Positions 24,111-37,580 are shown, counted from the first letter of the stretch. The stretch: DNA of 64,000 nucleotides from Trochalopteron elliotii (GCA_024734555.1 JANPWX010000097.1:2465048-2529047), one strand, 5' to 3'. The notes: generated by a model from the letters alone, not told the origin. Numbers and translations: made by a program.

Positions 24111-26926
24111 GAATCTAGGACAGGGGAAGGTTTGACTGTTTTTTATTGAAAGCAGTGCCAACTTCAACCTGCCTCGTGTGTAAAACTAAGGCTTGAAAGT
24201 GCAGAGGCCTTATAATATCAGGGCAACTTCCAGCTGGATCTGGTCAGGGAACTGTCTTTGAAATATGCTTCAGTTGAATTTGCCCTTGAGGACTGGGCGA
24301 GCTGACACTTCTCTGATGGTTGCGATGAGTCTGGGTTTTTATTGCTGGAAACACAAACATGAGCATATCAACAGTTTGCTCAATGTTTCACATTCTTATT
24401 TAAAGGAATAAGTACTGAGCCATTGCTTCAGTCTACAGAGAGCCCCACAAAAAAACCTTCCAGAAAAGATGCTCAAGAAGAGAACAGAAAAGAAAGATGA
24501 ATTACACAGCTGCTTGGACACATTGCTCTTGCCTTGCATGGGAAGCCCTAGTTGAAAATTAAAGAGCTTTGGCACCTCTCCTATAAAAGCATTCTGGAGG
24601 TGGCGTAGCCCCACATGTGAGACCTGTGAGAAGGTGCACGTGGGTTCTGCATCTCTTGCTGCTGAGCAAGTGACAACCTACTGTGTCACCTCAATCATAT
24701 TCTGGTGCAGGGCAGGGGGGAAGGTTGCAGAAACAGCACTGCTTGTCTGCTATGGGACTGGGCATGTTTGGGGATATTTGGTGTGTAGCTGGGAAAGACT
24801 GAGGGATGAATACAAACTTTTGTATTCCTGTTGTTGGACCAAAAAGTCCTTCCAGTGTGTTGCAGAGGACTTCAATGGCACTGACTGTATTTACATGATG
24901 AAGGTGGTTATATAATTCCAGCTACAGCAACAGTGTGTGGTATGAATGAGAAAGTAAAGGCTTTTTGCTCCAGTTGTCAGCACTGATGATCTAAAAGAGC
25001 AACTTACCACTAGTTGACACTCAGAAGAAATATTAATTGAAGTAGAAGCTGCCTTCTTGTGGTGAACATAGACAGTAAGCTTCAATAGGAAGATGCACAC
25101 GTTTGCAATTTTGTGCAATTGAATAGAAAAGGCCTGGCTAGAAACTCTCATGTGTACAAATACTGATTATTAAACTGTTTAAGGAACTGGCTCACAAGTC
25201 ACATAATTATAGACACACAAGTCATTCAGTACTGTCCAGCAGTGCCTTCACTTCCACGTTCTGTAGTGAACGCATTAAGCAAGCACTACAAATCTCTATA
25301 GGCAGGGAACATGCATCTTACCATTTATCCTTTCCATGGTTCCAGCACTAGATTTGAGGAACAGAAGCCTCTTTTTTTTCCACAGGTTGCATCCTTCCAC
25401 CTACTTAATTCAATTATATTCTATAAAATGTTTTCAAAAATCAAAGTCTTGTGTATGCTGCTGAAAATACAAATATTTTTACTTATTTTAGGAATTTTTT
25501 TAATTTATTCCTTCTGTTAAGGCTTTGTTTACATTACCCTTTTTCATGCTGCTTAGAAAGCAGTCAATTAAAATAAAGGAGTTTCTCTGAAACTTTTTCT
25601 GCTGCTGAAAAAGTACAAAGAGAACAACTATAGGAGGAGATTTCTTCACCTCACTTTGACATAGAGGGGAAAATGACTGGAAATGTAGAAGCCAGGTGAG
25701 AAATTATCCTAGTCATTCAAGCTGCAAACACATATTTTCCTTGATGGTATTCCTCTTTGTTTTATATATGCAACAAAATGGCTCTTTCCTTTTCTTGAGA
25801 GTGGCAGATGTGAACGGCAAAAATTGGGCAAGTCTATGGCTTGGCAGCTGATCTACTTCTGGATGATGGTAGATGGTAGATCCCGTCCTATAATGGGATG
25901 CTGGTGCAGCCCATATAAATGAACTGGTTTTGTAACTGTGATCTTCAAAGCATAGAAGTAAGGCAAAAATTGGCAGGGAAAGATGAAATTTACTGATATG
26001 CCATCATTTCTGCAGTGGCCATCAGTTTATGATGGCAGCCCATTCATCCCTGTCTTGGCTGTGCCAAGGCCAATTTTTGCATGCTTATATATTGAACCTG
26101 GCAGTGAAAACTGTGAAAATTATTAAAATTATCTGTAGATAATTATCTGGAGAGAGGAGAAATGTAATGTTTTACTTGGATCACTTTTCTGATCTGGTTC
26201 ATCACTACACTGCAAAAAGACACTGTGGGGGTGCTGACAATGGGCAAGAATGGGTGGGCTGGCACTGGTGATGGAAAATGTGCTCAGTTATCTTTCCTCA
26301 ATTGATGCAGACAGAAGCAGCAAGTGTTTGGCACACTGAGCATTCCATCAAGTACAAAAAAGAAGTAGCAAACTTACAGGAAAGCACGGACTGAGAACAA
26401 ATGTCATGAGAATTTTTGTGTATTAACCATATCGGAGTTGGACAGAGAAGGAAGAGAGAGACCCTCAGAGCAGAAGACTGAGAAGATGTGGCAGGACCAT
26501 ATGCATGTCTGGGCAAGAGGCCCTGTCCATGTACGCATTTTTATATCAGCAGTGAGTTTCTGAAGTCTGTCTCCTGGTCACCCTTACTTGCTGTGCTTTG
26601 GTTCACGTTGTGGTGTTATCATGAGCTGGATGAAACTGAAGCACAGAATGTTCTCCAGCTCTTCAGGATGTTTTCACTATGGCACCAGGCTATATTTGGT
26701 TTGAAGCAAGCTTCACTGAAACGAGTATTGTCTAATGCTGAGTCCTCTTTAGCAAGAGTTTTCCATACAAATCTAATACTATTAGTTCATGGTGTGATAA
26801 CAGAGACAGATTGACAAATCAAAAGGTTATCCACGGTACAGTGGTGTTGGGTAGAGATGGGGTGTAGGAAGGACAGTGATGTGCTGCACAACCAGCACCT
26901 CTATAAACCATAGGATTTTTTAGTAT
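24111..26926. other. Intron or intergenic DNA, nothing recognised
   Basis: AT-rich sequence between the CR1 copy and the solo LTR. ORFs are short and show no family resemblance. A missing TCP10 exon could lie here but was not identified. Confidence 0.4.
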
Positions 26927-27560
26927 TGTAATAGATGTAATTATACATTCGTGCAATTAAAACATAGAAGGAAGTTATAGCAGATGATAGAATGTATATT
27001 TTCTATAACCCTGTGAGTATAAAAAGTAACCTTAATTCCCAGACTGGGATGGGCGTTCACCAAATACCAGGACATGCTTTGTATACAAACTAACATCTCA
27101 ATTTACACCAGAAAGGAGGGCGGATTGCCAGGATGTAGCTCCTTGAGCTAATCAGATCTTGGGCACCCGGACCATCAACCCACCATCAACCCATCGATAC
27201 CCCTTTCGAGGGTGGACCCTGAATTTGACAACATTATCATCCCAAAAGAAGATTCCCGGAAAATCCTTTCAGACACGGCCCAGCACGGGAAATCTGTTCA
27301 GGGTTCATCATCAAGTGAAAGACTGGGTTTGAATTTGAAAACACAATACCTCTGCTGCCGGGAGGCACAAAATACAGTATAAGAGCCCCGGACTCAACTA
27401 CCAGCAAATGGTGGAACAGTGCGAGATAGCAACCCTGCTGTCAGTCGGCTGTTTCACCCAACATTCGAATGTTGTTCCCTGTGGCTGTCCCAGACAGATT
27501 TAAAATGGAAAAATAAAATTTATTTTTTCTATCCGATTGGCTAGTTGATCATTTATAACA
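26927..27560 (+). mobile_element. Solo LTR of an endogenous retrovirus
   Basis: The 634-bp element starts TGTAATAGAT and ends ATTTATAACA. These ends are imperfect inverted repeats (8 of 10 positions) with the TG...CA of an LTR. Both sides carry GTAT (26923-26926 and 27561-27564), an apparent 4-bp target-site duplication, which would fit a gamma-type ERV. Inside are TATA-like sequences at 27018 and 27378, a GC-rich central part, and AATAAA at 27512-27517 near the end, giving + orientation. No internal retroviral genes are present. Confidence 0.72.
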
Positions 27561-28084
27561 GTATTTAGTAGAAATTGTTAGTAAGTGACTAAATTAAGGC
27601 TCAAGCACATTTCCTTTGAAATATGTTCATGTATGCTGTATTATGCTTCATTTTGAGCCAGGTTTCAAACTGGCCCTCTACAACATTTTAGACATTATTT
27701 TTTTCTACTGTATCACTCCTCACTATCTGATTCATGCCACTCTGTCAGAAAGATGGTGAGTTCTTTGTGATTGTCATCAACTCTAGTCTGGATAAAATGA
27801 CTGAAATATTTTTCCTTTTGACTCTTTTTTACCTATTTCTAAGGACAGATTGATACCTGGCAAAAAATGTTCTTTGCTGAAAGTATAATTAATGTTTAGA
27901 CAAGATGTTTTAAAGTAAGGGTTGGATTCACACAATAGGGAGATTTTACTAACAAGCTTCACATTTTTAAAAGAATTGCAGAGACCATTTACAGTTCTAA
28001 ACTCCATATCACCTCCATATAAATTATCAAAAGAAAACTAACTAGAGAATGTTATGAATAAGTACCTTCTTCTTCCTTGTCTAG

Positions 28085-28200
28085 GCAAATCACACCAGCA
28101 ATTGGTATTAGACAGAAGACTTCTGAAGAGTTTGTTGAAGAGCAAGTTAAAGCAGACAATCATCTCATAGAAAAACAGCAGAAGGAGCAACAGATATTGT
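28085..28200 (+). pseudogene. TCP10L2: TCP10 remnant exon: tubulin-binding helix
   Basis: The acceptor CTTGTCTAG ends at 28084. The open frame reads AIGIRQKTSEEFVEEQVKAD and then EKQQKEQQ, aligning with CPAP [24 protein letters not shown], the start of its tubulin-binding (PN2-3) region. The right boundary is uncertain. After the last recognisable Gln codon the sequence is ATATTG, where a donor GT would be expected, so the donor may have been lost by a G-to-A change. Confidence 0.75.
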
Positions 28201-28624
28201 TGCTGTCGGTGCATTCACTTTGGTTTTTGACAAATTCTCACAGACAGAGATACTGTGTGGGCTCTGTTTTCACTCATTACATGGTAGCACATTTTTCCAC
28301 TCTTCTTTCATGTGATATTGGAAGATTTTTCCCCGAAGTGAAAATGAAAAGGGCTCTATTATTCAATCACAATCCATTCCCCCATGATTTCCCACTGGAT
28401 TCCTCTATTTCCACCTATTTTCTGGGTCATAGTTTGTGCCCAGGTCTCAAGACACTCAGTTAAATTAGATATCAAGGTTGATTCTCTTTGCTCCATAATA
28501 ACTGGTCTCTCATGTGCTACTACTGTGAGAATGGGGGCATTTCCAAATACAGATTTTGTACGAAAGTCAAGTGCAGTGAGAGTGTTCTGCTTTTTGCCAT
28601 GGGTACAGTTTGAGATGAGCTTAT

Positions 28625-28648
28625 GCCTGACACCTCTAGGTGTCAGGC
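28625..28648. repeat. Perfect 11-bp inverted repeat with 2-base loop
   Basis: GCCTGACACCT, then CT, then the exact reverse complement AGGTGTCAGGC. It lies between two TCP10 remnant exons. It could form a short hairpin or bind a dimeric factor, but there is no sign of a larger element around it. Confidence 0.8.
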
Positions 28649-29102
28649 TCAGCATTTGGTTTGGCTTGGTGACTTGGAAGAAGCTTGGAAGAGGAGTTTC
28701 ATCACTCAGAAATTTTCTCTGTCTCTCCCTGGCAAAATAACATCTCAGACTGATGCAGCTATGTATTTCTGTGTCACATTGTAAAAACTACTGGAACTTC
28801 CCCTGAAAACAAAGAAGGACAGAACTGTTCTCATCTTCTATCATACAGACATTTAGCACCATCTTAACCCTTTGACTCTACTAATGAATGAGTGAATGGA
28901 GGCCATATAGCAACTGCTTTTTAAAAGGTGCTTCTTGCACCTTCCCTCTAATGTCAGGAGTGTTCCTTATGTACTCATTTATCCATATCCAGGGTCTTTC
29001 AGACTGCTGGTGTCTCCCTTTTTTCAGTTATTGTAAATATCTTCCTTTCTGGACAATAAGTCTGCCTGTGATTGTCAGGATTTAATTTTTATTTTCTTCC
29101 AG

Positions 29103-30480
29103 AGAAAGCCAAAAAAAAATCTCAAAAAGTTTTTCTGAAATGAAGAAAGGGCATGGCAAGGCCCAGAAAAATGAAACAGAAGCCTTTAAAAGAGGACAGC
29201 AAGCATTCCAGAAGAGCTGGTTTGAATTGCTGGGGTCATTTCTCCCATTCTGGCCAAGTGAACAGAGGCATACTGGAGCCAGGGGAATGCTCTCAGCTAA
29301 ATCTGCAGGTCAGTAGCTCCATGCAGATGGATACACATGAAAAAAAGGCAGACTGTGCTTTAGCTGACAGGGAGATAAAGGTTAAGACTGTGAAACAAAA
29401 GTAGTTGAGCAAAGTGCAGAAGAAAAAGAAGTAATTGGGGGAGATGAAGACTCAAAGGAAAATTTCAGTGGCTCACTCCAGAGAAGATGGCCTGAAATCC
29501 TGCAACCATGTCCCAAAACAGTGACAGATACAAACCTATGAGTAGGTGAGGAAACGGAGACTCATCACATGAATCCTCTAGGAAAAACAGACAAAACTGC
29601 TGGAAGAGCTGTGGAAGGTACTCTGCAAAAGAACCTAGGTAGGGTGGATCAGCCTCCAAAAGGTCACCTCATAGAGGGAGAAAAACCCCGTTGGAAGCCC
29701 TACAAAGGCATTATCCACTCCAGGATGTAGATGCAAATCACATCAAGGAGGCAGACTGGAGTGCAGGTCCTGCATTCACACAGGGTCAGAAGTGGGTTCA
29801 GGCCTGCCCACAGAGAGTTGTTTTGGGGAGCCAGAACTTGGAAAGCAAAAGGCAAATCCATACTGGGTTTAAGATGGTCAATGACAAGATAATAAAAGTT
29901 ATGTGTAGCTCACCTGAAGCTGTGGAGAAGGGAAGCTCATCTTCAGCCTTGCAGTAAGAGTGGCAAAAGAAGGGAACGGTTGCCTCAACATGACAAGTGG
30001 CATCTTTCTCCTGTGAGTCAAGCTGCTTACCCCCAAAAAGGAATGATGACCCCAAATCTCACCATGCTCAATATCTCTCCCAGCATGTGCCTCAGGGAGT
30101 AGATCACACTGGCAGACATTTGAGTCTTTCTGATGGTGATTATGCTAGTGATAAACCCAGTGGAACAGAAAAAAATCTCTGTTAGGAAATACAGCTGATC
30201 ACCACCAAGAAGGCAAGGTATTCAAGCAATTTCAGGTCAGCAAGATGTCTCCTGCAGTGCACACAGCAATGATTCTAGTTCTGGAGCTGTGGGTCTGAAA
30301 GGAAGCAAGTTGCACTCTTCTTATTCAGCCATTCCTATTTCATCTCACAAGATTGAAAAAGAGAGAGCAGGAGCCTGAGTCAAAGGATGGGAAAAGGGCC
30401 AAAAATGTTAAAAGCCTACATCTGCCATCTTCAAGAGTGGCTCATGAGATTCCTGTTTTCAAAATTAAAGAAACTCTTGA
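29103..30480 (+). pseudogene. TCP10L2: TCP10 remnant: long central exon, many stops
   Basis: The acceptor TTTTCTTCCAG ends at 29102. The frame starts KAKKKSQKVFLK and meets TGA at 29141-29143, exactly where CPAP has Arg in KAKPKQPFLKRGEGLAR. After the stop it continues RKGMARPRKMKQK, in the same frame, to a TAG at 29402. A shifted frame then reads acidic, Lys/Glu-rich sequence to about 29540. Another piece, LSLSDGDYASDKPSGTE (about 30115-30170), matches CPAP LDLSDKDYSSDESIMES. A third, KKREQEPESKDGKRAKNV (about 30353), may match CPAP IKRKIAPVKRGEDLSKS. This fits the single long exon of CENPJ in broken form. The right boundary is approximate. Confidence 0.75.
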
Positions 30481-33400
30481 AGTGGGGGAACTAGAGAAAA
30501 AGCTGTTTGCAGGCACATTAGGCAAGAACTCCCAAGTGTTGGTTTGTGTTTCTTTTTCACTGGGGAACAGATTTTGTCTTGGGTTTAAGACTCATTCCTC
30601 CTGTGCTCCCTAGCTATATGCCCACCTCTGTCAGTATTTCTCAGACCTAAACTGGAAAAAATAGAGAAGAGGGAAGAGATACATCTGCAGTCCCCTTGTT
30701 TTTCTTCTCCATCATCACCAGTCATTCTTCCTAAGTCTGTTGTTTGAGGTGCGCTTTCAAGTGCAGACTTTTGATCCCACGAAATGGGTGCAGTGGTCAA
30801 TGAATCCCTGAAGTCAGGGCTAGAAGTCCCTGTAGCCTAGGTATGATTCACTCCTTGATAGTGAAATGTTCACATTTTCTATTTAACTTCCTCAGAGATA
30901 ACATATGTGACTTTTAAAAAAAATGGGTAAATTATCTCTCAAATTTGCATGTTTTTCTCCTAAGACAGAGAAAGCCTCAGATCAGTGACAATGTTATAAT
31001 TTCCTAAGATCATCTTCAGTCAGTTTTTCCTTAATGTGGTCCCAGGTTTTTGGTCAATCAATGTTTCTCACCTTTGGGCCCAGTGATCTTACTTCTGGTA
31101 ATGAAATGGTATCCTGCTTCAGCAAACTTTAGTCCTTTTTATTAAACAGGTTCTTGATTTTTCTTAGTTTCCACTGAAACTAAGAAATCCTATCCCACAT
31201 ATTGACTCCTCATTCTAAACCCATTGGCTTTCTCTTTATGTAAGATCAGTCAGAATCATTTTTCCTGTCTACAATAATCACCAGGGCAGAAATATTCACT
31301 TTTGAGGGTTCTCAATTGCTCTGTCACAATCTACTAAGTACACTATACTCCATGTCAGACTGCTGCTAAAACTGGTTCCTGAGGCCTCTTTGAAAATTAT
31401 ATTTGTATTAAAGTTGAACCATTACAGGACATTCATATTCCCAAAACAGCATTCAGCTACCCACACTAAGATACACCCAAATCTGTTTCACTTACTTGAT
31501 TTGTAGGGCTTGGATTGCTCTACTAAGATCTATGCTGGGATTGGAATACTTGTATAATTAGGAAAAATACATTAATTCTTTTTTATAGTTTAAGCAATAA
31601 ACCTTGCTGCAGTTACACAATCTGTGGTTTTAAAAACACAGCGAGGGTTTATACATATTCACAGAGTTCTGTGTATTATCATAGATACCTGTCCAGAGGA
31701 AACCCAGAACATCCTTAGCAGAGGATTAGAGACTGATGTATACCACAGAAGAACCCCTTCACTGACCATGGTAAGAGAAGAACATGAGGGATCAAGGCAG
31801 GTAAATCTGTATACACAAGAAACTGCTCTGTGTGTGCAGTGAGGAAAATACTTCTTTCAGAATCCTTAAAATCGGGCTGCTAAATTCTTACTTACCAGCT
31901 AGCTTCTTTCTAGGGGCATCTGTGTTCTTTTTGAACCGAAACACTTATTTAGCCATCTAGATTAAAAGTAAAGAACCACACTGAAGGAAGCTAGCTCTCA
32001 AAACACTGGTGCAGTTTGGGTCCAAAACTGAATAATTCAAAGTACTTCACATAATTTGCTGAATATCTTTGAGTTACATTGAAAGCAGTAAGAACTCAGT
32101 CTTATTTTTTTTTTTTTATATGATCAGGCCACTAATAGAGCAAGGATAAACTTCCCACATTCACATCAGGGTAGCACATATTTCTGAGGTTTATAAAAAA
32201 TGTGGAGCACACATCAATGGCAACAGCATTCTTATTTCAGGAATACTAATTTTTAGACCAGACTGAGGATGTGTTTGACACCATATAAATTAAGAAGTTG
32301 AAAAATTCAAGTGAGTTGCTTTTGTAATTTGTAGTTATTAAATGCTGTAGAAGTTCTAGTTTTGTTTGGTTTTTGTTTACATCTTCATAGAAGAAAAATA
32401 ATTTCTTAGCACAAAATCTCCACAATTAATAATTTTGGAACTAGGGGGGTTGTAATGGAAGTACCTTCACAGCACTAACTAATTGTAGGCTATAAAAATG
32501 CCTCCAACAAAAATTGAGCTTGCTTACTATCAAATCAAATCCACATTTTTAATGTGATTAAATCTGTTAGAAATTAGTAGGTGCCATCTACTATAAACAC
32601 AGGAGAGATTCTTTTCCTCTTTGCATTTCAAACTCAGCTCTTGACTGGTGCAAAATTAGCTTAATTTATTGACTTTCATTTTATGATATATTATGCAAGG
32701 TAAGAAATTATTTTTCAGATCAGCTTGTCCATTCTTCTTCATTTCAAAGATGATGGGAATACTGCAAAAGGCTATTTTGCATTTATTGGTTTGTATGATT
32801 TTCTCTCCTATAGCTGCCTTTCAGCAAAATGCTTTCACTGTCTTAAAAATTAACGGTTTCATTAAAGATCCTTCTTGGACCTCTAGTTGACCATGATAGG
32901 TGTTCCAGATGTGAGTATTTGTGGGATTTGGCAGTTCATGAAACTACTAACAAAATTAGGTGCAGCTTTTACTTTGACTGTTGTAAATTTTGGCTGTGGA
33001 GTGATGTACTGGTCCAGAATTACTGCAGTGCCAAATTCTGTCAGCATTGTATTCTCTGCCTGCTGACCATGCTGCCTTACCAATGCAATTACTTTGACTT
33101 TCCATAACAATACATATTTTTAAAAGAGCTTGCATGGATTTATTCATGTCATTAGTCACAGTAGCCCCTAGCATTTCCACACAGATGTTTATCCAAAAAT
33201 GCCTGCCCAGTGTAATGTGTACATCTTTTCACTCACTTTTTCTAATTTATGGTCTGAAACTAACTGCTAAAGGCAGCTTATCCTCCCTGGCTGTGTTGGC
33301 CCTGTGCTGATTTATGCAATCCAAGAATCTGCTTTGCATTTTTAAACCAGTAACCCTGTTAGAAACACAAGATGGCTGCTCATTGACAGCAGCTCACTTA

Positions 33401-36400
33401 TGCCCTGTGACAACTTGTGCTCGCTGGAAGCAATGAAAATCCTTTCCAGAGCAGCACAACATGCTCGAACCTGCCCAAATCTATCCATTCTTTTGTTTCC
33501 AAGCTCTTTGTTTTCAGACCTTTCCAGGCACAAATTATATAAGCAACAGGGTAAAACCAGTTGGGATTTGTGTGTTGTGTGTATTTGGTGCTTGGGAGAG
33601 CATGGCCAGTGCTCAAGGTATCAGCCTGTGGCTGCACCCCCACAACACTGAGGTTGTTCTGCTGGCACTTGGTGCCAGCCAGAGGATTCTGTGATGGTTA
33701 TTTGCTTGTTCCTCCAACAAGTGCATCTTTCTTGCTGTTTTTAATGCACAATTTCCTCATAGTATGGAATCTGCATGTTTTCTGGACCAACGGCAGCAGC
33801 CAACGTGCTGCTTGTTGGTTTATTTTTTTCCCACATGCATCTCACTGAAAACATCTTTTCTTGGAAAAAAGAATTTTGTTTCATGTATGTTCTTGCCTCA
33901 CAGGCAGCCCTGCCTCAATTTGCCTCATGTAGAGGCGTGCCTGGCACAGAAGCAAGAATTCCAGTTTGTGCAAAGTGCTTAGCCTCTTCTAATGTATTTC
34001 CTATCTGTGTTCTGCACCCAGCTCCTGGTTGTAATTTATAGCTGGGCTATGAACGGCTTGTCAGTGGCTCCAAAGAAGTGTCACAAGTGCTCCTGGTATC
34101 CCTGGTTATTGCATTTCCTCAGGGCAGGGCCTGTTTTCTAGCCTTGACTTAACACAGTACTGCTCAGTCTGCAGTGGAAAATGTAATACACAAATCTTGC
34201 ATCTTGCTTTTGTTGCTGTGCTTTGTATTTCAGGGAACTGGTCTGGACATGGAGGAGTGGTAGGCTGGACCTAACCACACTGGGGCTCTATTTGCTCATT
34301 CAGTTTGATTATTTTGGGAAGAATTAATATTTATATTCACTGTTGCTGAGGCTTTCTCCATCATGCTTTTAACCAGAGTATTAGTCAGGCTCTTTTAGAA
34401 TAGAAAACAACAACAACAACAACATCAGGTAATTAATTACAAAGAGCAGAGGGATATAGGGAGGTGTAGTTTTTTTAGTATCTGTGAGAACTTTCACATT
34501 TTGCTCCTGAGGTGCTAAACTCCCTTACTGAGAGGGAAATTTGAGGTCATGGCTACCTCCTGTAGTTCATGTTTCGAGTAATGATGAAGGACAGATGGTG
34601 TCTGTAGGCCATGAAGAGAGTTGGAAGCTCACTTTTTATTTGTTAGCAGGAAGCTAACAAATAATTTCATGTCAGATTAAAAATTAACTAGGTTAGATCA
34701 CAGTCATATACATAAGCTCTGTTTGAGGATATGTAAAGATTCATAATCTTCCCCTGTTTCTGAGTGCTAAGTGCATTTCCAGATCATGCCTTGAGCCATT
34801 GAGTTCAAAGGCAAAACCTCTTCTGAACCACCACCTTTAAAGCCTGGAGCATATTTACCTGTGGAAAGTAAATACTTTATCCCATTTCATTCAAGTCCAT
34901 GGCTAATCTGATTTGTAGTAGTGACTGGGCAGATGAAAATACAGCTCTGCATGACTGCAGGGTTTTACAGATATATTGACAGGTAACAAGCTGAGCCTTC
35001 TGCAGGCCTGCCCTAATTCAGCTATCTGAATACAAAACGTGTTTAAAAGCCTCTAAGTTCATGGTCAAAATGTTCATTGACAAAAATTTCAATTACGATT
35101 CTTTCCAGCTGCTAAATAGAACAAATTTTGCAGCTGAACACATGCATGAGTGTTCCCAGGGAGGAAGGACCTTAATTTTGGCAAGTGTTGATAACAGGTT
35201 GCCACTCCCAGCAGTATCAGCATATGAGGGACATGCCCAAGCCCTCCAGAGATCATGCCCAAAGAAGATACATTTGGAAACAGTCCTTCATTACAGTCTC
35301 ATAGGCCAATTTTGTACTCCTTGTTTATCTTGTGAACAGAACATGAATAGACCAGCTCGAGACTGGCAGGAGCCAGGAGCTGACTCACCCTTTGGAATAC
35401 AATAGAGATCAAACTCACTTACTGCAGAAAGAAAAAATTGCCCAGAACAAGTTCAAAGGAACAGCGAGAGTCACAGGAGAACATGTGAAATCAGAATAAA
35501 TGCAAGTAAGCTGTCTTCTGTAGAATAAATATGCAGTTCTTATCAACTAATATCCTTCCATACAAACATCCTATGTTTTTACCTGAATCTTTCCATTTGC
35601 CACACATGGCAAATTATTCATGCCACTTCTTTAGGATGCTTAGATCTACTTTTAGATGGTTAGTGAAGATTTTAATTTTAATAAGATACTGCTTCGGTTT
35701 GTGTTTTAAATGTACATCCCTTTCTTTTGTATAAGAAAAAGAATTAGGTTGTACCTATCATTTTCTAAGGAAGTAAAAATGTTCCCATGTTTCTCATACT
35801 TCCTTGTACTGATTTGCTCAGCTGAGCTGACTCTTGAAAAATTTCCAGCTCCTGCATAGTGAACTCTCCTACTCGTAAATATTTGGACTCATTGTGTCAA
35901 CTACAAAATGGTTAATGGCCACCATTCTTATTCCTGTGCTGAGTATTTGTTATTATTTTTTTCTTTAAACTATCCTGATATTTGGCTTTGAGGTATTTTT
36001 ATGATATCTAGCCCTGTGTCTAGCAATCTAACCTGCCTAATAACATACCCAAGTCATTTATTATGGTTTCTTCTAAATTCCTTTAGGGGATTCTATCTTT
36101 GTAAATCTTCTATTTCAGACTTCTTAGCAATAAAATCTGTTCTGATTATCTGTGGCCCTATTAAAAACAACTAGACATAATATGACTATTCTCAAACTTA
36201 AGAGGCAATTTTCTAAAAGAATCACTGAGAAACAGAGAAAAAAGTGGTAAGCCATGTGAAACCAATAGCAAGAGATGGGGCAGCTGAAAGCAATATTTTT
36301 ATAAAATGAAAGAATAGGCAATGGTAAAGCTCAGAAATGTCTGGAACAATGTTCTGCTGCAAAAGGATGTCTAAACCAAACTGATATATTTGACACCAAA

Positions 36401-37296
36401 CTGACAATTTAAATTACTTTCACAATCAGAAAAGTTTCAGAACAATTAAAATAGGCAACATAGTACTTTGTTCAAATTTTCTGCACTTTATTTTTTTTCA
36501 TTTGCACATTTCTGAGATACGTATTTTTGGACCATACACATAGTGAATGTTTTTTCTCCTTATGTTCCATATTTCTCTAGAGGTAGCATTTACAACAGGA
36601 AATGTTTAAGTGAGGTTGTTTCAGTGTTTTGACTACAGAGCAAACTGCACATTTCTGGCTCAACTCCACCAGTGTTCTGTTCGTATTATCCTGCATAAGT
36701 GCCCTGAAGGATAAGGACTCTGTTTGTATCAGCATGGGTGAGGGAAGAAGGGAGAAGGTAAAAATAATGGAGATGGATGTATATGGAAATGTCCTCCTCA
36801 AATTTCATTATTTTCATTTTCAATTCAGTTGGAAATCCCATCTTTGCAATCCCCTGCTGTTTGTAAAAGGATCTAACTATTTCTGTGCCCTTTTCGCCAC
36901 ATGAAGATCTTATTACTTGACGTTCTTGTCATTAAAATTTACCTAAAATCTAAATTCTAGCCTTTTCTTAAAGACATTGACATATAATGTTGATTAGTTG
37001 CATGATTAATTTGAATTTCATTATTTTCTTCATCACAGACTTGTCTCTGCTCAATTTGTAGCAATTGGTTTGTTTTAAATATAGGAGTTTACAAAGCAGT
37101 ATTTTTTTATTGTTTGGAGTTTTTATTTTTCTTTGTTGAAATAATTTCAAATGGGATCTTTTTTTATTATATACCTTTATACTGTAGACCTTTAAGCAGA
37201 ACAAAAGGCTCCATGCTTGCTTCTGGATATGTAAGTTGGGCATGCCTAACTCAGAGCAGGCAATGACATGGCACAGTTTTATTTTTTCACTGCTAG
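30481..37296. other. Intronic DNA, no certain exon
   Basis: CPAP has several coiled-coil exons between the long exon and the one at 37297, and none was found with confidence. A possible 78-bp exon at 35428-35505 is discussed under rejected items. An (AAC)n run of about 20 bp lies at 34405-34425. Confidence 0.4.
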
Positions 37297-37580
37297 ATAT
37301 TAAAACAGCAGATTGCAGGACTGCAGGAGGAGTCAAGAGAACTGAGTCCTACTGCTGTGCTGCCTACAGCAAGCTGAGAGACCAGGCTGAGTTGCTGACC
37401 AGGCAGAACATGGAGCTTCGAGATGAGCTCAGAATTGCAGAACATCAGAGACGGAAAGCAGAAAAAAACCCCAAAGCTATGAACTTCATGGACAGAAAAT
37501 CAGAGACCCTCATACTGGAAGATACTATCTGCTTAATACTGTTTGAAAAACTCAGTAATTTTTCTTTGGAGTTGTCATGT
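37297..37580 (+). pseudogene. TCP10L2: TCP10 remnant exon: central coiled coil, frameshifted
   Basis: The acceptor CTGCTAG ends at 37296 and the donor GTGAGT is at 37581. The first frame gives ILKQQIAGLQEES (CPAP TLKQQIADLREDL) but runs into TGA at 37375. From about 37340 a second frame gives YSKLRDQAELLTRQNMELRD and continues ELRIAEHQRRKAEK, matching CPAP [20 protein letters not shown] and the human TCP10L sequence REQNMELREKLR. The two matches need a frameshift between about 37327 and 37345. The match is among the strongest in the locus. Confidence 0.85.

Noticed and set aside
33342..34041. Cluster of overlapping ORFs on both strands
   Set aside because: Opposing frames are open because stops are sparse. 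No family similarity, splice logic or conservation signal can be seen.
35428..35505. Possible 78-bp coiled-coil exon of TCP10 (CTGCAG acceptor, GTAAGC donor)
   Set aside because: Splice sites are good, but the translation (EQVQRNSESHRRTCEIR) matches the CPAP coiled coil at only a few positions. That is not enough to list it as an exon.
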